A DNA stretch of 64,000 nucleotides from NCBI RefSeq assembly GCF_014640555.1, contig NZ_BMHE01000029.1, positions 27,571-91,570 of the forward strand, written 5' to 3'. The notes under the pieces are model-generated. The model searched no databases, was not told the DNA's origin, and worked only from the letters and a program-made list of their open reading frames with translations. The DNA is from Paenibacillus marchantiophytorum. Lineage in GTDB: Bacteria > Bacillota > Bacilli > Paenibacillales > NBRC-103111. The translations under genes were made by a program, and so were the position numbers. This document shows, piece by piece, positions 44,104 to 52,338 of the stretch (its first letter is position 1; the number at the start of each line of letters is the position of its first letter).

Positions 44104-44387
44104 GCCCATGCGACATTTCAGATAAATTGTTTACCATTCGTTACAAATGCGACGACAAGTCGCACCTCGTCATTAAAGATACACAGACTTGCTTGAATTG
44201 TACCACCAAAGACTGTAATTATTTTTGTCCATCGGATGTGTATGAATGGGAAAAGAAACTCAAAATCACGACAGTGGCCTACGAAAACTGCATCGAATGC
44301 GGAACGTGCCGAATAGCCTGTCCATCCTACAACATTGATTGGGTTTATCCCAAGGGCGGATATGGCATGACGTACAAATTCGGTTGA
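44100..44387 (+). CDS. fixX: FixX ferredoxin-like protein
   Basis: 95 residues. Cys set CLNCTTKDCNYFCP and CIECGTCRIACP, with the conserved ending IDWVYPKGGYGMTYKFG. Carries the [4Fe-4S] cluster that joins FixC. ATG at 44100 overlaps the fixC stop and has GGAGGG ten bases upstream. Last gene of the operon, terminator follows at once. No nif, caiABC or acyl-CoA genes are next to it. Confidence 0.94.
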   Translation: MSPCDISDKLFTIRYKCDDKSHLVIKDTQTCLNCTTKDCNYFCPSDVYEWEKKLKITTVAYENCIECGTCRIACPSYNIDWVYPKGGYGMTYKFG

Positions 44388-44392
44388 TGACT

Positions 44393-44436
44393 AAGCCCTC
44401 TTCGAAGTCTACTGGACTCGGAGAGGGGTTATTTGT
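44393..44436 (+). terminator. Terminator of fixABCX
   Basis: AAGCCCTCT TC GAAGTC TACT GGACTCGG AGAGGGGTT then ATTTGTTTATTTG. Imperfect but strong stem. Confidence 0.8.
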
Positions 44437-44556
44437 TTATTTGTCATGGAAATGCAGCATAGCGATTAAAACTACATTCCTCCATATGTAGGTGCATATT
44501 CTCCATAGTTTTGTTCCTTTAAGGATAAGATAATAGAGGATAGGAGGGATTTAACT

Positions 44557-46749
44557 ATGCAAATTTCATTTGAACCTACACAAGGGATCTTCCATTTACA
44601 GAACAAACAGATGAGTTATGTGATTCAACTCATTCATCAGGCTTATCCAGCGCATGTTTACTGGGGACGCCCTATAAGACCTGGCCAACTAGGCACAATC
44701 ATTCAATATCAAGAAAGATGTTCCTTTCACCCGAATCCGATTGTCGAAGATCGCAGCCTTACATTTGACACGCTTCCACAGGAATATCCTGCTTATGGAA
44801 CAAGCGACTATCGTGAACCAGCTTACCAGGTTGCACTGCCGAACGGATCTACGATCACTGAACTCGTTTATGAGAATCATCGAATTATTCCGGGCAAACC
44901 TGCTCTCGAAGGTCTTCCGGCAACTTATGTTGAGAGTGACGACGAAGCTCAAACACTTGAACTTGAATTAGTGGACAAGCTGATTGGACTTAGAGTGTTT
45001 CTGTCTTATACGATTTTTAAAGATCATGCAGCTATTACGCGATCCGTTCGTTTCGTAAACGAAGGTTCAGCTTCGCTCAAACTTCTTCGCGCTTACAGTG
45101 CAAGCGTTGACTTTGAGCATGGCGACTTCGATCTGCTGCAGCTTTCGGGCGCATGGGTCAGAGAGCGCGATATTGTTAGACGACCGCTGGCTCCGGGTAC
45201 ATTGACGGTGGAGAGCCGCCGCGGATCCAGCAGCCATCAGCATAATCCTTTTGTGGCGCTGCTCTCCAAAGATGCCGGTGAAGATCATGGTGATGTTTAC
45301 GGCTTCAGCCTTGTTTACAGCGGTAATTTCGCAGCGCATGCGGAAGTTGGACCTTATGGAACGGCCCGCGTCTCCATGGGGATCAATTCCTTCGATTTCA
45401 GTTGGCTGCTGGAGTCGGGTCAACAATTTCAAACACCTGAGGCTGTCATGGTCTACTCCAGCGAAGGACTCGGGAACATGTCGAGATCCTATCACAAGCT
45501 TTATCGGACTCGGCTCAGCCGGGGAGAATTCCGCGACCGCGTAAGACCTGTACTTGTGAACAACTGGGAAGCTACTTATTTCCAATTTAATGCGGACAAA
45601 ATTGAAAGTATCGCCAAAGCAGGCAAAGAGCTGGGCATTGAGCTATTCGTGCTCGATGATGGTTGGTTTGGCAAGCGCGACAGCGACAACAGTTCTTTGG
45701 GGGATTGGGTTGTCGATAAAGCCAAGCTGCCGAACGGATTGGAAGATCTCGTGGCAAGAGTTAACGATCTTGGACTCGAGTTTGGACTTTGGTTTGAACC
45801 AGAAATGGTTTCGCCAGACAGCGACTTGTACCGGAAACACCCGGATTGGTGTCTGCATGTGCCAGACCGTCGCCGCACAGAGGGGCGTCAGCAGTTGATT
45901 TTGGATTTCTCCCGCGCAGATGTGTGTGAAGAAATTACCGCGATGATTCGCAGAATCCTCCAAAGTGCTCCGATCACTTATATCAAATGGGATATGAACC
46001 GGAACATGACTGAGATTGGTTCCGCTGCGCTTCCTCCGGAAAGACAACGCGAAACAGCTCATCGGTACATGTTGGGGTTGTATGGCGTATTGGAAAAATT
46101 AACAACCGAATTTCCACATATTTTATTCGAAAGTTGTTCGGGCGGTGGCGGACGATTCGATCCAGGGATGCTGCATTACATGCCGCAAACGTGGACAAGC
46201 GATAATTCCGATGCGATTTCTCGCTTGAAAATTCAGTATGGAACAAGCATTGTTTACCCTATTAGTTCCATGGGTGCTCACGTTTCCGCTGTGCCGAACC
46301 ATCAAGTACACCGGAATACATCCCTGGAAATGCGCGGCGATGTGGCTATGTCCGGAAACTTCGGCTATGAACTTGATCTCACGGTATTCACCGACGAGGA
46401 AAAAGAAATCGTCAAAAAACAAATTGCCGATTATAAGCAGCTTCGTCCTTTGGTTCAATTTGGCGATATGTACCGTCTGCTCAGCCCCTTCGAAGGCAAT
46501 GAGACGGCTTGGATGATTGTGTCCGAAGATAAATCCCAAGCGATGGTGGCTTATTTCCGTGTTCTGGCGGAAGCGAACGCAGCGACCAAAACGCTGCGCC
46601 TCAAAGGGCTGAACCCAGAGTTCGATTACCAGATCGCAGGCATTCCAGGCGAATATCCTGGTGATCATTTGCTATATGCGGGTCTTCCGGTGGCTGGACT
46701 TCACGGAGACTTCCAAAGTAAAATTTGGCTGCTTGAGCGTAAGCAGTAA
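44557..46749 (+). CDS. Alpha-galactosidase (GH36)
   Basis: 730 residues, intracellular, hydrolyses alpha-1,6-galactosides such as melibiose and raffinose. N-terminal beta-supersandwich (1-320), then the TIM barrel: LFVLDDGWFGKRDSDNSSLGDW, FGLWFEPEMVSPDS, YIKWDMNRNMTE with the nucleophile Asp, ESCSGGGGRFDPGML, and WTSDNSDAISR with the acid/base Asp. Full family length and cysteine/Trp pattern of the tetrameric AgaA/AgaB type. ATG behind ATAGGAGGG. No transporter adjoining. Single-gene unit with its own terminator. Confidence 0.95.
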   Translation: MQISFEPTQGIFHLQNKQMSYVIQLIHQAYPAHVYWGRPIRPGQLGTIIQYQERCSFHPNPIVEDRSLTFDTLPQEYPAYGTSDYREPAYQVALPNGSTITELVYENHRIIPGKPALEGLPATYVESDDEAQTLELELVDKLIGLRVFLSYTIFKDHAAITRSVRFVNEGSASLKLLRAYSASVDFEHGDFDLLQLSGAWVRERDIVRRPLAPGTLTVESRRGSSSHQHNPFVALLSKDAGEDHGDVYGFSLVYSGNFAAHAEVGPYGTARVSMGINSFDFSWLLESGQQFQTPEAVMVYSSEGLGNMSRSYHKLYRTRLSRGEFRDRVRPVLVNNWEATYFQFNADKIESIAKAGKELGIELFVLDDGWFGKRDSDNSSLGDWVVDKAKLPNGLEDLVARVNDLGLEFGLWFEPEMVSPDSDLYRKHPDWCLHVPDRRRTEGRQQLILDFSRADVCEEITAMIRRILQSAPITYIKWDMNRNMTEIGSAALPPERQRETAHRYMLGLYGVLEKLTTEFPHILFESCSGGGGRFDPGMLHYMPQTWTSDNSDAISRLKIQYGTSIVYPISSMGAHVSAVPNHQVHRNTSLEMRGDVAMSGNFGYELDLTVFTDEEKEIVKKQIADYKQLRPLVQFGDMYRLLSPFEGNETAWMIVSEDKSQAMVAYFRVLAEANAATKTLRLKGLNPEFDYQIAGIPGEYPGDHLLYAGLPVAGLHGDFQSKIWLLERKQ

Positions 46750-46760
46750 TCAAATATAAA

Positions 46761-46808
46761 CGGACAAAACCCAATCTCCCTAAGCGGAGGCTGGGTTTTG
46801 TCCGTTTT
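46761..46808 (+). terminator. Terminator of the alpha-galactosidase gene
   Basis: CGGACAAAACCCA ... TGGGTTTTGTCCG, 13-bp perfect stem, followed by TTTTC. Confidence 0.9.
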
Positions 46809-46889
46809 CATTTGCCTATACATGGTATATGATATTGTTATGTGAATGTCATCTACATAGATTTTTATTCAGGAGAGGATGTTTAACTT

Positions 46890-47402
46890 ATGCTGCAGCG
46901 ACCTAACCACGAAGAATACTCGCCTTATTTCGAAGGCTACATTAGTCAAGTTCCGGAAGGTGATTATCAAGCCTTCTTACAAAGTCAACTTGATGAGATC
47001 ATAGGGATATATGCCCAAATGACAGACGAACAAGCGCTGCTGCGGTATGCGCCGGGCAAGTGGAGCTTGAAGGAACTCTTAGGTCACATTACGGATACAG
47101 AGCGCGTTATGAGCTACCGGATGCTGCGTATTGCTCGTGGCGATACGACGAATCTCCCTGGGTTTGATCAAGACGTATTTATCGCGAATGCTGCCTTCGA
47201 TGACATTGCTGTCGCAGATCTTTTGCGTGATTTCCAAGCTGTGCGGCAAGCGACGTTCACATTGTTAACAACGATTCAAGAAGCCGCTTGGCCGCGTCTT
47301 GGCGTTTCGAACAGCACAGCGATGTCAGCGCGTGCGCTGGCTTATATTGTTGCCGGACATGCGCAGCATCATCTTAACGTCATCCAAGCGCGTTATATCT
47401 AA
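46890..47402 (+). CDS. DinB-family protein
   Basis: 170 residues, four-helix DinB/YfiT-like metalloprotein. Metal-ligand positions: His in LLGHITDTERVMSYR and the His pair in AGHAQHHLNVI near the C-terminus. Many members are thiol-dependent transferases (bacillithiol or similar); the substrate here is unknown. ATG behind AGGAGAGG. Confidence 0.88.
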   Translation: MLQRPNHEEYSPYFEGYISQVPEGDYQAFLQSQLDEIIGIYAQMTDEQALLRYAPGKWSLKELLGHITDTERVMSYRMLRIARGDTTNLPGFDQDVFIANAAFDDIAVADLLRDFQAVRQATFTLLTTIQEAAWPRLGVSNSTAMSARALAYIVAGHAQHHLNVIQARYI

Positions 47403-47426
47403 ATGAACGTCGGTAACGAACAACCT

Positions 47427-47471
47427 AAAAACCTCCAAACCCACAAGTTCAAGTGGTGTTGGAGGTTTTTA
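47427..47471. terminator. Bidirectional terminator
   Basis: AAAAACCTCCAA ... TTGGAGGTTTTT between convergent genes. Confidence 0.9.
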
Positions 47472-47481
47472 AGTGACGCTG

Positions 47482-47709
47482 TTAGTAAAGTGAAAGTGCC
47501 AATGAGTCTCGTTCGTTAAATGAATGCAGGATCGCCTCGCAACCTACGATTTCGATGCTGATGATAGAGTCCAAACATTTCTTAATGGTGGCTCTACCTT
47601 TAATCACTTTGGCTTCTAACGCAGATTTCAATAAGTTGAATTTCTTTTTATTTTTCTCATCGGAGTAGACAGGCACAGGTTTGTTGTGAATCGTAATGAA
47701 CATTTTCAT
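47482..47709 (-). CDS. Small basic hypothetical protein
   Basis: 75 residues from the ATG at 47709 (AGGATGG eight bases upstream; an ATG four codons earlier is also possible). Reads MKMFITIHNKPVPVYSDEKNKKKF, a Lys-rich segment, then CLDSIISIEIVGCEAILHSF. No known family. The 236 bases upstream, to the AraC gene, are AT-rich and probably hold its promoter; nothing else is seen there. Confidence 0.6.
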   Translation of the reverse strand: MKMFITIHNKPVPVYSDEKNKKKFNLLKSALEAKVIKGRATIKKCLDSIISIEIVGCEAILHSFNERDSLALSLY

Positions 47710-47957
47710 AGTTTTCACCATCCTAGGAATTGGATATAGTCATAAGCATATAGGAGGATTATTAATTTAACCTTAAAATAGTTTTACAATTTTGAAACAA
47801 AATGTTGTTTTTCTGAGTATTCGCCATAACTATTCGTCAAAACCGTTCATTTTGAGTCTATGTATTTGTAAGTTTTTCCTGCTATAAGTTATATACGATT
47901 GAGAGAGCAAAAATGTTTCATACTTCATGGCTAACTACATGAAGATTTTGTGAATTA

Positions 47958-48776
47958 TTAGTTGCCGGTTTTTAATTGTCCATTTTGGCGGAAAAGTTTG
48001 GGTGATTGACCGAATCGCTGCTTGAACGCCCGATGGAAGTAAGCGTAGCTGCCAAAGCCGCAGCTCAACGCTATTTGCTCCAATGACATGGAACTGTCAT
48101 GCATGCGTTCCACGGCACTGGACAACCGCACTTCAAGCGCATATTGAATCATCGTTTTGTCGAAGTATTCTTTGAACAAGTGAACGGCGCGTGATACGCT
48201 GAGCCCAACGTGGCTGGCAACATCATCTACTTTAAATGTCACTGTAGCATGCGCCTCGATAAACCGCTTCATACGTGTGCCTGTGAAAGGGCGTCCTTGC
48301 AAAGTGACGGTCTCCGTCATGGCTCGTTCCAGATACAGACACAAAGCTTGCAGCAAATAACCGCTCAATTCTGTATTTTCTTCTTCCATTCGGCGTTTCT
48401 CGAGAATTAACTGCCGCCAAAGCGAAATTAAACGGGCGTCTAGGTCAATCCGCGTACAAGTTTGTTTGGGTGTGCGCTTCCACCAAGCATCAATCCAAGA
48501 GCCATTACAAAAAATATAGTAATCGCCACTGGCAATTTTGCTTTCTGGCTGATTGCTGTCATATTCAATTCGCAGTTCATAGGGGTCACCAGGCTGAAAC
48601 AGGAGCATATGACCTGCTTCAATGCGTTGGTAGTGTCCATTGATCAATGCTTCGGAAGTGCCTTCCGACTGTAATCGAAAAAGATAGTATTTGAGCCCTG
48701 ATTTGGTGCTCACATTAAATGGCTCCATATGAAAGGAGTAGCCGCAGGTTAAAAGTTCTGTTTCCATGTCATTCAC
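47958..48776 (-). CDS. AraC-family regulator
   Basis: 272 residues. N-terminal AraC cupin (GHYQRIEAGHMLLFQPGDPYELRI) and C-terminal double helix-turn-helix (FKVDDVASHVGLSVSRAVHLFKEYF; MSLEQIALSCGFGSYAYFHRAFKQRFGQSPKLFRQ). Divergent from the isomerase-oxidoreductase operon, 124 bases between starts, so probably its regulator. The inducer is likely a sugar or polyol, unspecified. Confidence 0.9.
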   Translation of the reverse strand: MNDMETELLTCGYSFHMEPFNVSTKSGLKYYLFRLQSEGTSEALINGHYQRIEAGHMLLFQPGDPYELRIEYDSNQPESKIASGDYYIFCNGSWIDAWWKRTPKQTCTRIDLDARLISLWRQLILEKRRMEEENTELSGYLLQALCLYLERAMTETVTLQGRPFTGTRMKRFIEAHATVTFKVDDVASHVGLSVSRAVHLFKEYFDKTMIQYALEVRLSSAVERMHDSSMSLEQIALSCGFGSYAYFHRAFKQRFGQSPKLFRQNGQLKTGN

Positions 48777-48822
48777 CTTTCATAGCCAAATAGGAGATGT
48801 TTCGATTATATCGTGAATGGTC

Positions 48823-48847
48823 ATCCTAGGCTAGGATCTATTATACT
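48823..48847. promoter_or_regulatory. Inverted repeat next to a -10 box, putative operator
   Basis: ATCCTA GGC TAGGAT at 48823-48837, immediately before TATACT at 48842-48847, between divergent AraC and isomerase genes. Position suits a repressor or activator site for the rightward operon. Confidence 0.45.
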
Positions 48848-48900
48848 ATGCACATAGGTGTTAAACATTAAAATCAGATGAAGTGAAAAGAGGAGATATC

Positions 48901-49677
48901 ATGGGACGTTTAGGAATTGGTTTGCAGTTATATACACTTCGTGATGATATGGCGAATGATTTTGAGGGTACGCTGCGTCATGTGGCCAAATTAGGATATG
49001 AAGGTGTTGAATTCGCTGGCTACTATGACAGACCTGCTAATGAAGTAAAAGATTTGCTGGATGAGCTTGGTTTGAAAGCATTTGGAAGCCACATTAGCTT
49101 GGAGAGATTCCGTAACAATTTGCAAGGGGAAATCGACTATTTGCATACAATTGGAGCAAAGTATGCGATCTGTCCTTATGTAGGCGCTGAAGAACGCGAT
49201 TCTGCGGAGCAATGGAAAGCACTTATCGCGGAATGCGAAGCGCTTGCTGTTGAGACGAAAAAACAAGGTTTGCAATTCTTGTATCATAATCATGACTTCG
49301 AATTCCATTATAAAGTGAACGATGAGTTCGTCTTTGATGCGATGTATGCCAAAACAGGTGAAGACGCAATCAACGTTGAGATGGACGTTTGTTGGGTTCA
49401 ATACGCAGGTCAAGATCCACTTGCCTACATTGCCAAATATGCAGGTCGGTTGCCGCTTGTCCACTTTAAGGATTTCACCAAAGATGCAGAAGGCAAGTTA
49501 GTTACATTGGAACTTGGCTTAGGCGACGTTCCTTTGCAAGACGTTATTAAAGCTGCTGAGAAAGCAGGCGTGGAATGGCTTGTTGTGGAACAAGACAACT
49601 GTCAGAAGGCACCGCTTGTCAGCGTTGAGAATAGCTTGAACTGGGTTAAAGAACATTACACGAACGTTCATAACTAG
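48901..49677 (+). CDS. Sugar phosphate isomerase/epimerase-like TIM-barrel protein
   Basis: 258 residues, xylose-isomerase-like TIM barrel. Opening LGIGLQLYTLRDDMANDF, metal-site motifs YHNHDFEF, VEMDVCWVQYAG, LVHFKDF and final WLVVEQDN. Members act on sugars and polyols (for example keto-inositols or 3-keto sugars). ATG at 48901 follows AGAGGAG. Paired with a Gfo/Idh/MocA dehydrogenase 32 bases downstream, the arrangement of 3-ketoglycoside and inositol-type catabolic units. Confidence 0.9.
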   Translation: MGRLGIGLQLYTLRDDMANDFEGTLRHVAKLGYEGVEFAGYYDRPANEVKDLLDELGLKAFGSHISLERFRNNLQGEIDYLHTIGAKYAICPYVGAEERDSAEQWKALIAECEALAVETKKQGLQFLYHNHDFEFHYKVNDEFVFDAMYAKTGEDAINVEMDVCWVQYAGQDPLAYIAKYAGRLPLVHFKDFTKDAEGKLVTLELGLGDVPLQDVIKAAEKAGVEWLVVEQDNCQKAPLVSVENSLNWVKEHYTNVHN

Positions 49678-49709
49678 TCATAATAATTTCTGAGGAGCAC
49701 GAATAAACG

Positions 49710-50729
49710 ATGAGCAAAATTAAAGTAGCCGTAGTAGGATGCGGCGCCATTTCCAAACATAGACATATCCCGGAATACGCTTGGAATTCCAATGTTGAGC
49801 TCGTTGCTTTCGTAGATCCGATTATCGAAAGAGCAGAGCACTATGCCGCGCAGCACGGTGGGAAAGCTTACAGCAGCTACGTAGAAATGCTGAAACAAGA
49901 GAAAGTTGACGCAGTTAGTGTATGTACACCCAACTTTCTTCATGCAGAAGTAGCTATTGCCGCGGCGAATGCTGGCGCGCATGTTCTTGTTGAGAAGCCA
50001 ATGGCATCCACAGCAGAAGAAGCGGAAGCGATGATTGCTGCTGCCAAGAGCAATGGCGTTTTCCTCATGGTTGGCCACAACCAACGTTTGATGCCTCCAC
50101 ATGTGAAAGCAAAAGAAATCTTGGAATCCGGCAAACTTGGCAAAGTGTTGACATTCCGCACGTCTTTCGGCCATCCGGGACCGGAAGGTTGGAGCGTTGA
50201 CGGACGCGAGAGCTGGTTCTTCCGCAAAGAAGAAGCGATCATGGGCGCGATGGGCGATCTTGGCGTTCATAAGTCAGATTTGATCCGTTGGTTATTGGCC
50301 GATGAAGTTGCGCAAGTAGCGGCTTTCGTTGGTACGCTTCACAAAGAGGGTACCGACGTTGATGATAACGCGACTTGCTTGCTTCGCATGAAGAGCGGCG
50401 CTACAGGCTCTTTGGTAGCAAGCTGGACCTACTACAAAGGGCAAGACAACTCTACTGTCCTTTGGTGTGAAAATGGCGTGATCAAAATCGATACGGATCC
50501 GAATGATCAAGTGATCGTTGAACTTCGTGACGGAACAGTTGAACGCTACAAATTGGGGCAAATCGCAACGAATGAGAAACAAACGCACAGCGGCGTGATT
50601 GATGAATTCGTAACTTCGATTGTTCAAGGTAAAGCGCCGCGTATTTCCGGAGAAGAAGGACTTCGAGCGTTAAAAGTCATTCTGGCTGCCTTTGAATCAG
50701 AAGCAACAGGCAAAGTGATTTCTTTGTAA
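49710..50729 (+). CDS. Gfo/Idh/MocA-family NAD(P)-dependent oxidoreductase
   Basis: 339 residues. Rossmann opening VAVVGCGAISKHRHIPEY, EKP motif in HVLVEKPMASTAEEAE, and the catalytic GDLGVHKSDLIRWLL with the conserved Asp/His. Oxidises a sugar or cyclitol hydroxyl. Second gene of the AraC-linked operon; terminator follows. Confidence 0.92.
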   Translation: MSKIKVAVVGCGAISKHRHIPEYAWNSNVELVAFVDPIIERAEHYAAQHGGKAYSSYVEMLKQEKVDAVSVCTPNFLHAEVAIAAANAGAHVLVEKPMASTAEEAEAMIAAAKSNGVFLMVGHNQRLMPPHVKAKEILESGKLGKVLTFRTSFGHPGPEGWSVDGRESWFFRKEEAIMGAMGDLGVHKSDLIRWLLADEVAQVAAFVGTLHKEGTDVDDNATCLLRMKSGATGSLVASWTYYKGQDNSTVLWCENGVIKIDTDPNDQVIVELRDGTVERYKLGQIATNEKQTHSGVIDEFVTSIVQGKAPRISGEEGLRALKVILAAFESEATGKVISL

Positions 50730-50750
50730 GTTCATAGGAAAACTAAGTAA

Positions 50751-50797
50751 GAGGCTGTGTCAAAAGGTTGTTAACCTTGCGACGAGCCTCTTTTTTC
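50751..50797 (+). terminator. Terminator
   Basis: GAGGCTGTGTCAAAAGGTTG TTAA CCTTGCGACGAGCCTC with a few mismatches, then six T. Confidence 0.8.
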
Positions 50798-50830
50798 TGT
50801 CTTGCGCGAAGTGTTCCTCTTGTCGGATGA

Positions 50831-50880
50831 GAAGGAATGTGTTAAAGTTTTATTGTTCGATAGTTATCGAACAATAAAAC
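50831..50880 (+). promoter_or_regulatory. Promoter and 34-bp palindromic operator of an MFS pump
   Basis: Perfect inverted repeat GTTTTATTGTTCGATA GT TATCGAACAATAAAAC at 50847-50880, ending right before the GGAGG ribosome site. A promoter candidate, TTGTCG at 50819-50824, 17 bases, TAAAGT at 50842-50847, places the palindrome over the start of transcription. Typical of a TetR/MarR-type repressor site; no such regulator is encoded nearby. Confidence 0.75.
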
Positions 50881-50893
50881 GGAGGTGTTTTTT

Positions 50894-52279
50894 ATGACAG
50901 CTGATCATGCTTCGCCCATAGCTGCAACACAAGAGCAGGAAGTCATACGGGAGCGACTTATTCTTGGACTTTGGAGCTTGGCCGTGATGCCTATTACGAT
51001 GAATACAACGATGTTCAATGTTGCCTTGCCGCAAATTATGAAGCAGTTTGCCTTAACTTCAACAACGGCTTCGTGGATCGTAACAGGATATTCCATCGTT
51101 TTCGCGATATCTTCGATTACTTTTAGCCGGCTGTCTGATTACCTACCGATTCGCCGATTGTTGACGATAGGGATTATTTTTCTAGGCGCTGGTTCCTTGT
51201 TAGGCATGTTCAGTCATCATTTCATTATGTTATTTGCTTCGAGAGTGCTGCAAGCCGTCGGCGCGGGTTCCGGTATATCTCTGGGTGTCATGCTCGTTAC
51301 ACGCTATATACCTATGAGTAGACGAGGCCGTTCCATGTCTATGATTATCTCGACTGCAACGTTTGGGATGGGCTTAGGCCCAGTTCTGGGCGGTGTCATA
51401 ACCGAATATTGGGGATGGAATGGATTATTCCTGATAACAGGGCTTATCGTATTCGTTTTGCCTTTCTTATTCCGCTTACTGCCTAGGGAACAGGCTCAGA
51501 ACGTACGTTTTGATTTCGCCGGAGCGTTTTCCATTGGCGTAGGAGTAACGGGCTTGCTGTTGTTTATGACGACGAATTCCTTGTACGCTCTTGCCGCCGG
51601 TGTCATCTTCCTCTACGCGTTCTGGATGCGAATTAAACGTGCAAGCGGACCCTTCGTTCAGCCAACTCTACTTAAAAATATGCCATACATGCTGCTCAGT
51701 TTTATTGTTTTCGCGGCATTTGCGGCGCACTTCGCAACGCTGTTCCTTATGCCTTTAATGCTTAGTCGATTATTTGGCTTGCGCTCCGTTTATACGGGGC
51801 TGATTATTTTCCCGGGAGCTATGCTGTCCGCCTTATTATCCAATGTTGTTGGCCGCATGATCGACCGATATGGCAACCATCTTATTTTACGTATCGGAAG
51901 TATTATAATGTTGCTGGGTGCTGTATTGTTTGGCTTCTTCAGCTCGATTTCACCGATTGCTATCTTAATCGTGTATATTCCGCTCAGCTTAGGCGTTACG
52001 ATGCTGACAACAAGTGTATCTAACGAGATGTCGCGGATTCTCCCCAAAGAGCAGATAGGTGCTGGTATGGGGCTCTCTCAGCTCATTCAGTTCGTTGGAG
52101 GTGCATTTGGTGTTGCCCTCAGCGGTAAAAGTATAGCTTGGCAAAAGGCGATTCCACTAAGTTCAGCTTTCACTCATATTTATTGGGGGGTTGCTACGTT
52201 GGTTTTCCTCGCCGGGCTCAGCTACCTGCTGTATCGAGCCAAACAGTTGTCTTCGCTCTCATCATTAGCCGCGAAATAA
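50894..52279 (+). CDS. MFS drug exporter
   Basis: 461 residues, about 14 hydrophobic helices, DHA2-like: TTMFNVALPQIMKQFALTSTTASWIVTGY, motif A-like SRLSDYLPIRRLLT, motif C GLGPVLGGVITEYWGW. ATG at 50894 is eight bases from GGAGG. Similar in opening to Tet(K/L)-type and lincomycin/multidrug pumps; substrate unknown. Controlled through the palindrome just upstream. Confidence 0.88.
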   Translation: MTADHASPIAATQEQEVIRERLILGLWSLAVMPITMNTTMFNVALPQIMKQFALTSTTASWIVTGYSIVFAISSITFSRLSDYLPIRRLLTIGIIFLGAGSLLGMFSHHFIMLFASRVLQAVGAGSGISLGVMLVTRYIPMSRRGRSMSMIISTATFGMGLGPVLGGVITEYWGWNGLFLITGLIVFVLPFLFRLLPREQAQNVRFDFAGAFSIGVGVTGLLLFMTTNSLYALAAGVIFLYAFWMRIKRASGPFVQPTLLKNMPYMLLSFIVFAAFAAHFATLFLMPLMLSRLFGLRSVYTGLIIFPGAMLSALLSNVVGRMIDRYGNHLILRIGSIIMLLGAVLFGFFSSISPIAILIVYIPLSLGVTMLTTSVSNEMSRILPKEQIGAGMGLSQLIQFVGGAFGVALSGKSIAWQKAIPLSSAFTHIYWGVATLVFLAGLSYLLYRAKQLSSLSSLAAK

Positions 52280-52285
52280 CAGAAG

Positions 52286-52321
52286 AAAACCCCTTTTCTC
52301 GTGAAGAGAAAAGGGGTTTTG
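52286..52321. terminator. Bidirectional terminator
   Basis: AAAACCCCTTTTCTC GTGAA GAGAAAAGGGGTTTT, perfect 15-bp stem between convergent genes. Confidence 0.92.
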
Positions 52322-52338
52322 GTGTACGTGCCTAGCCC

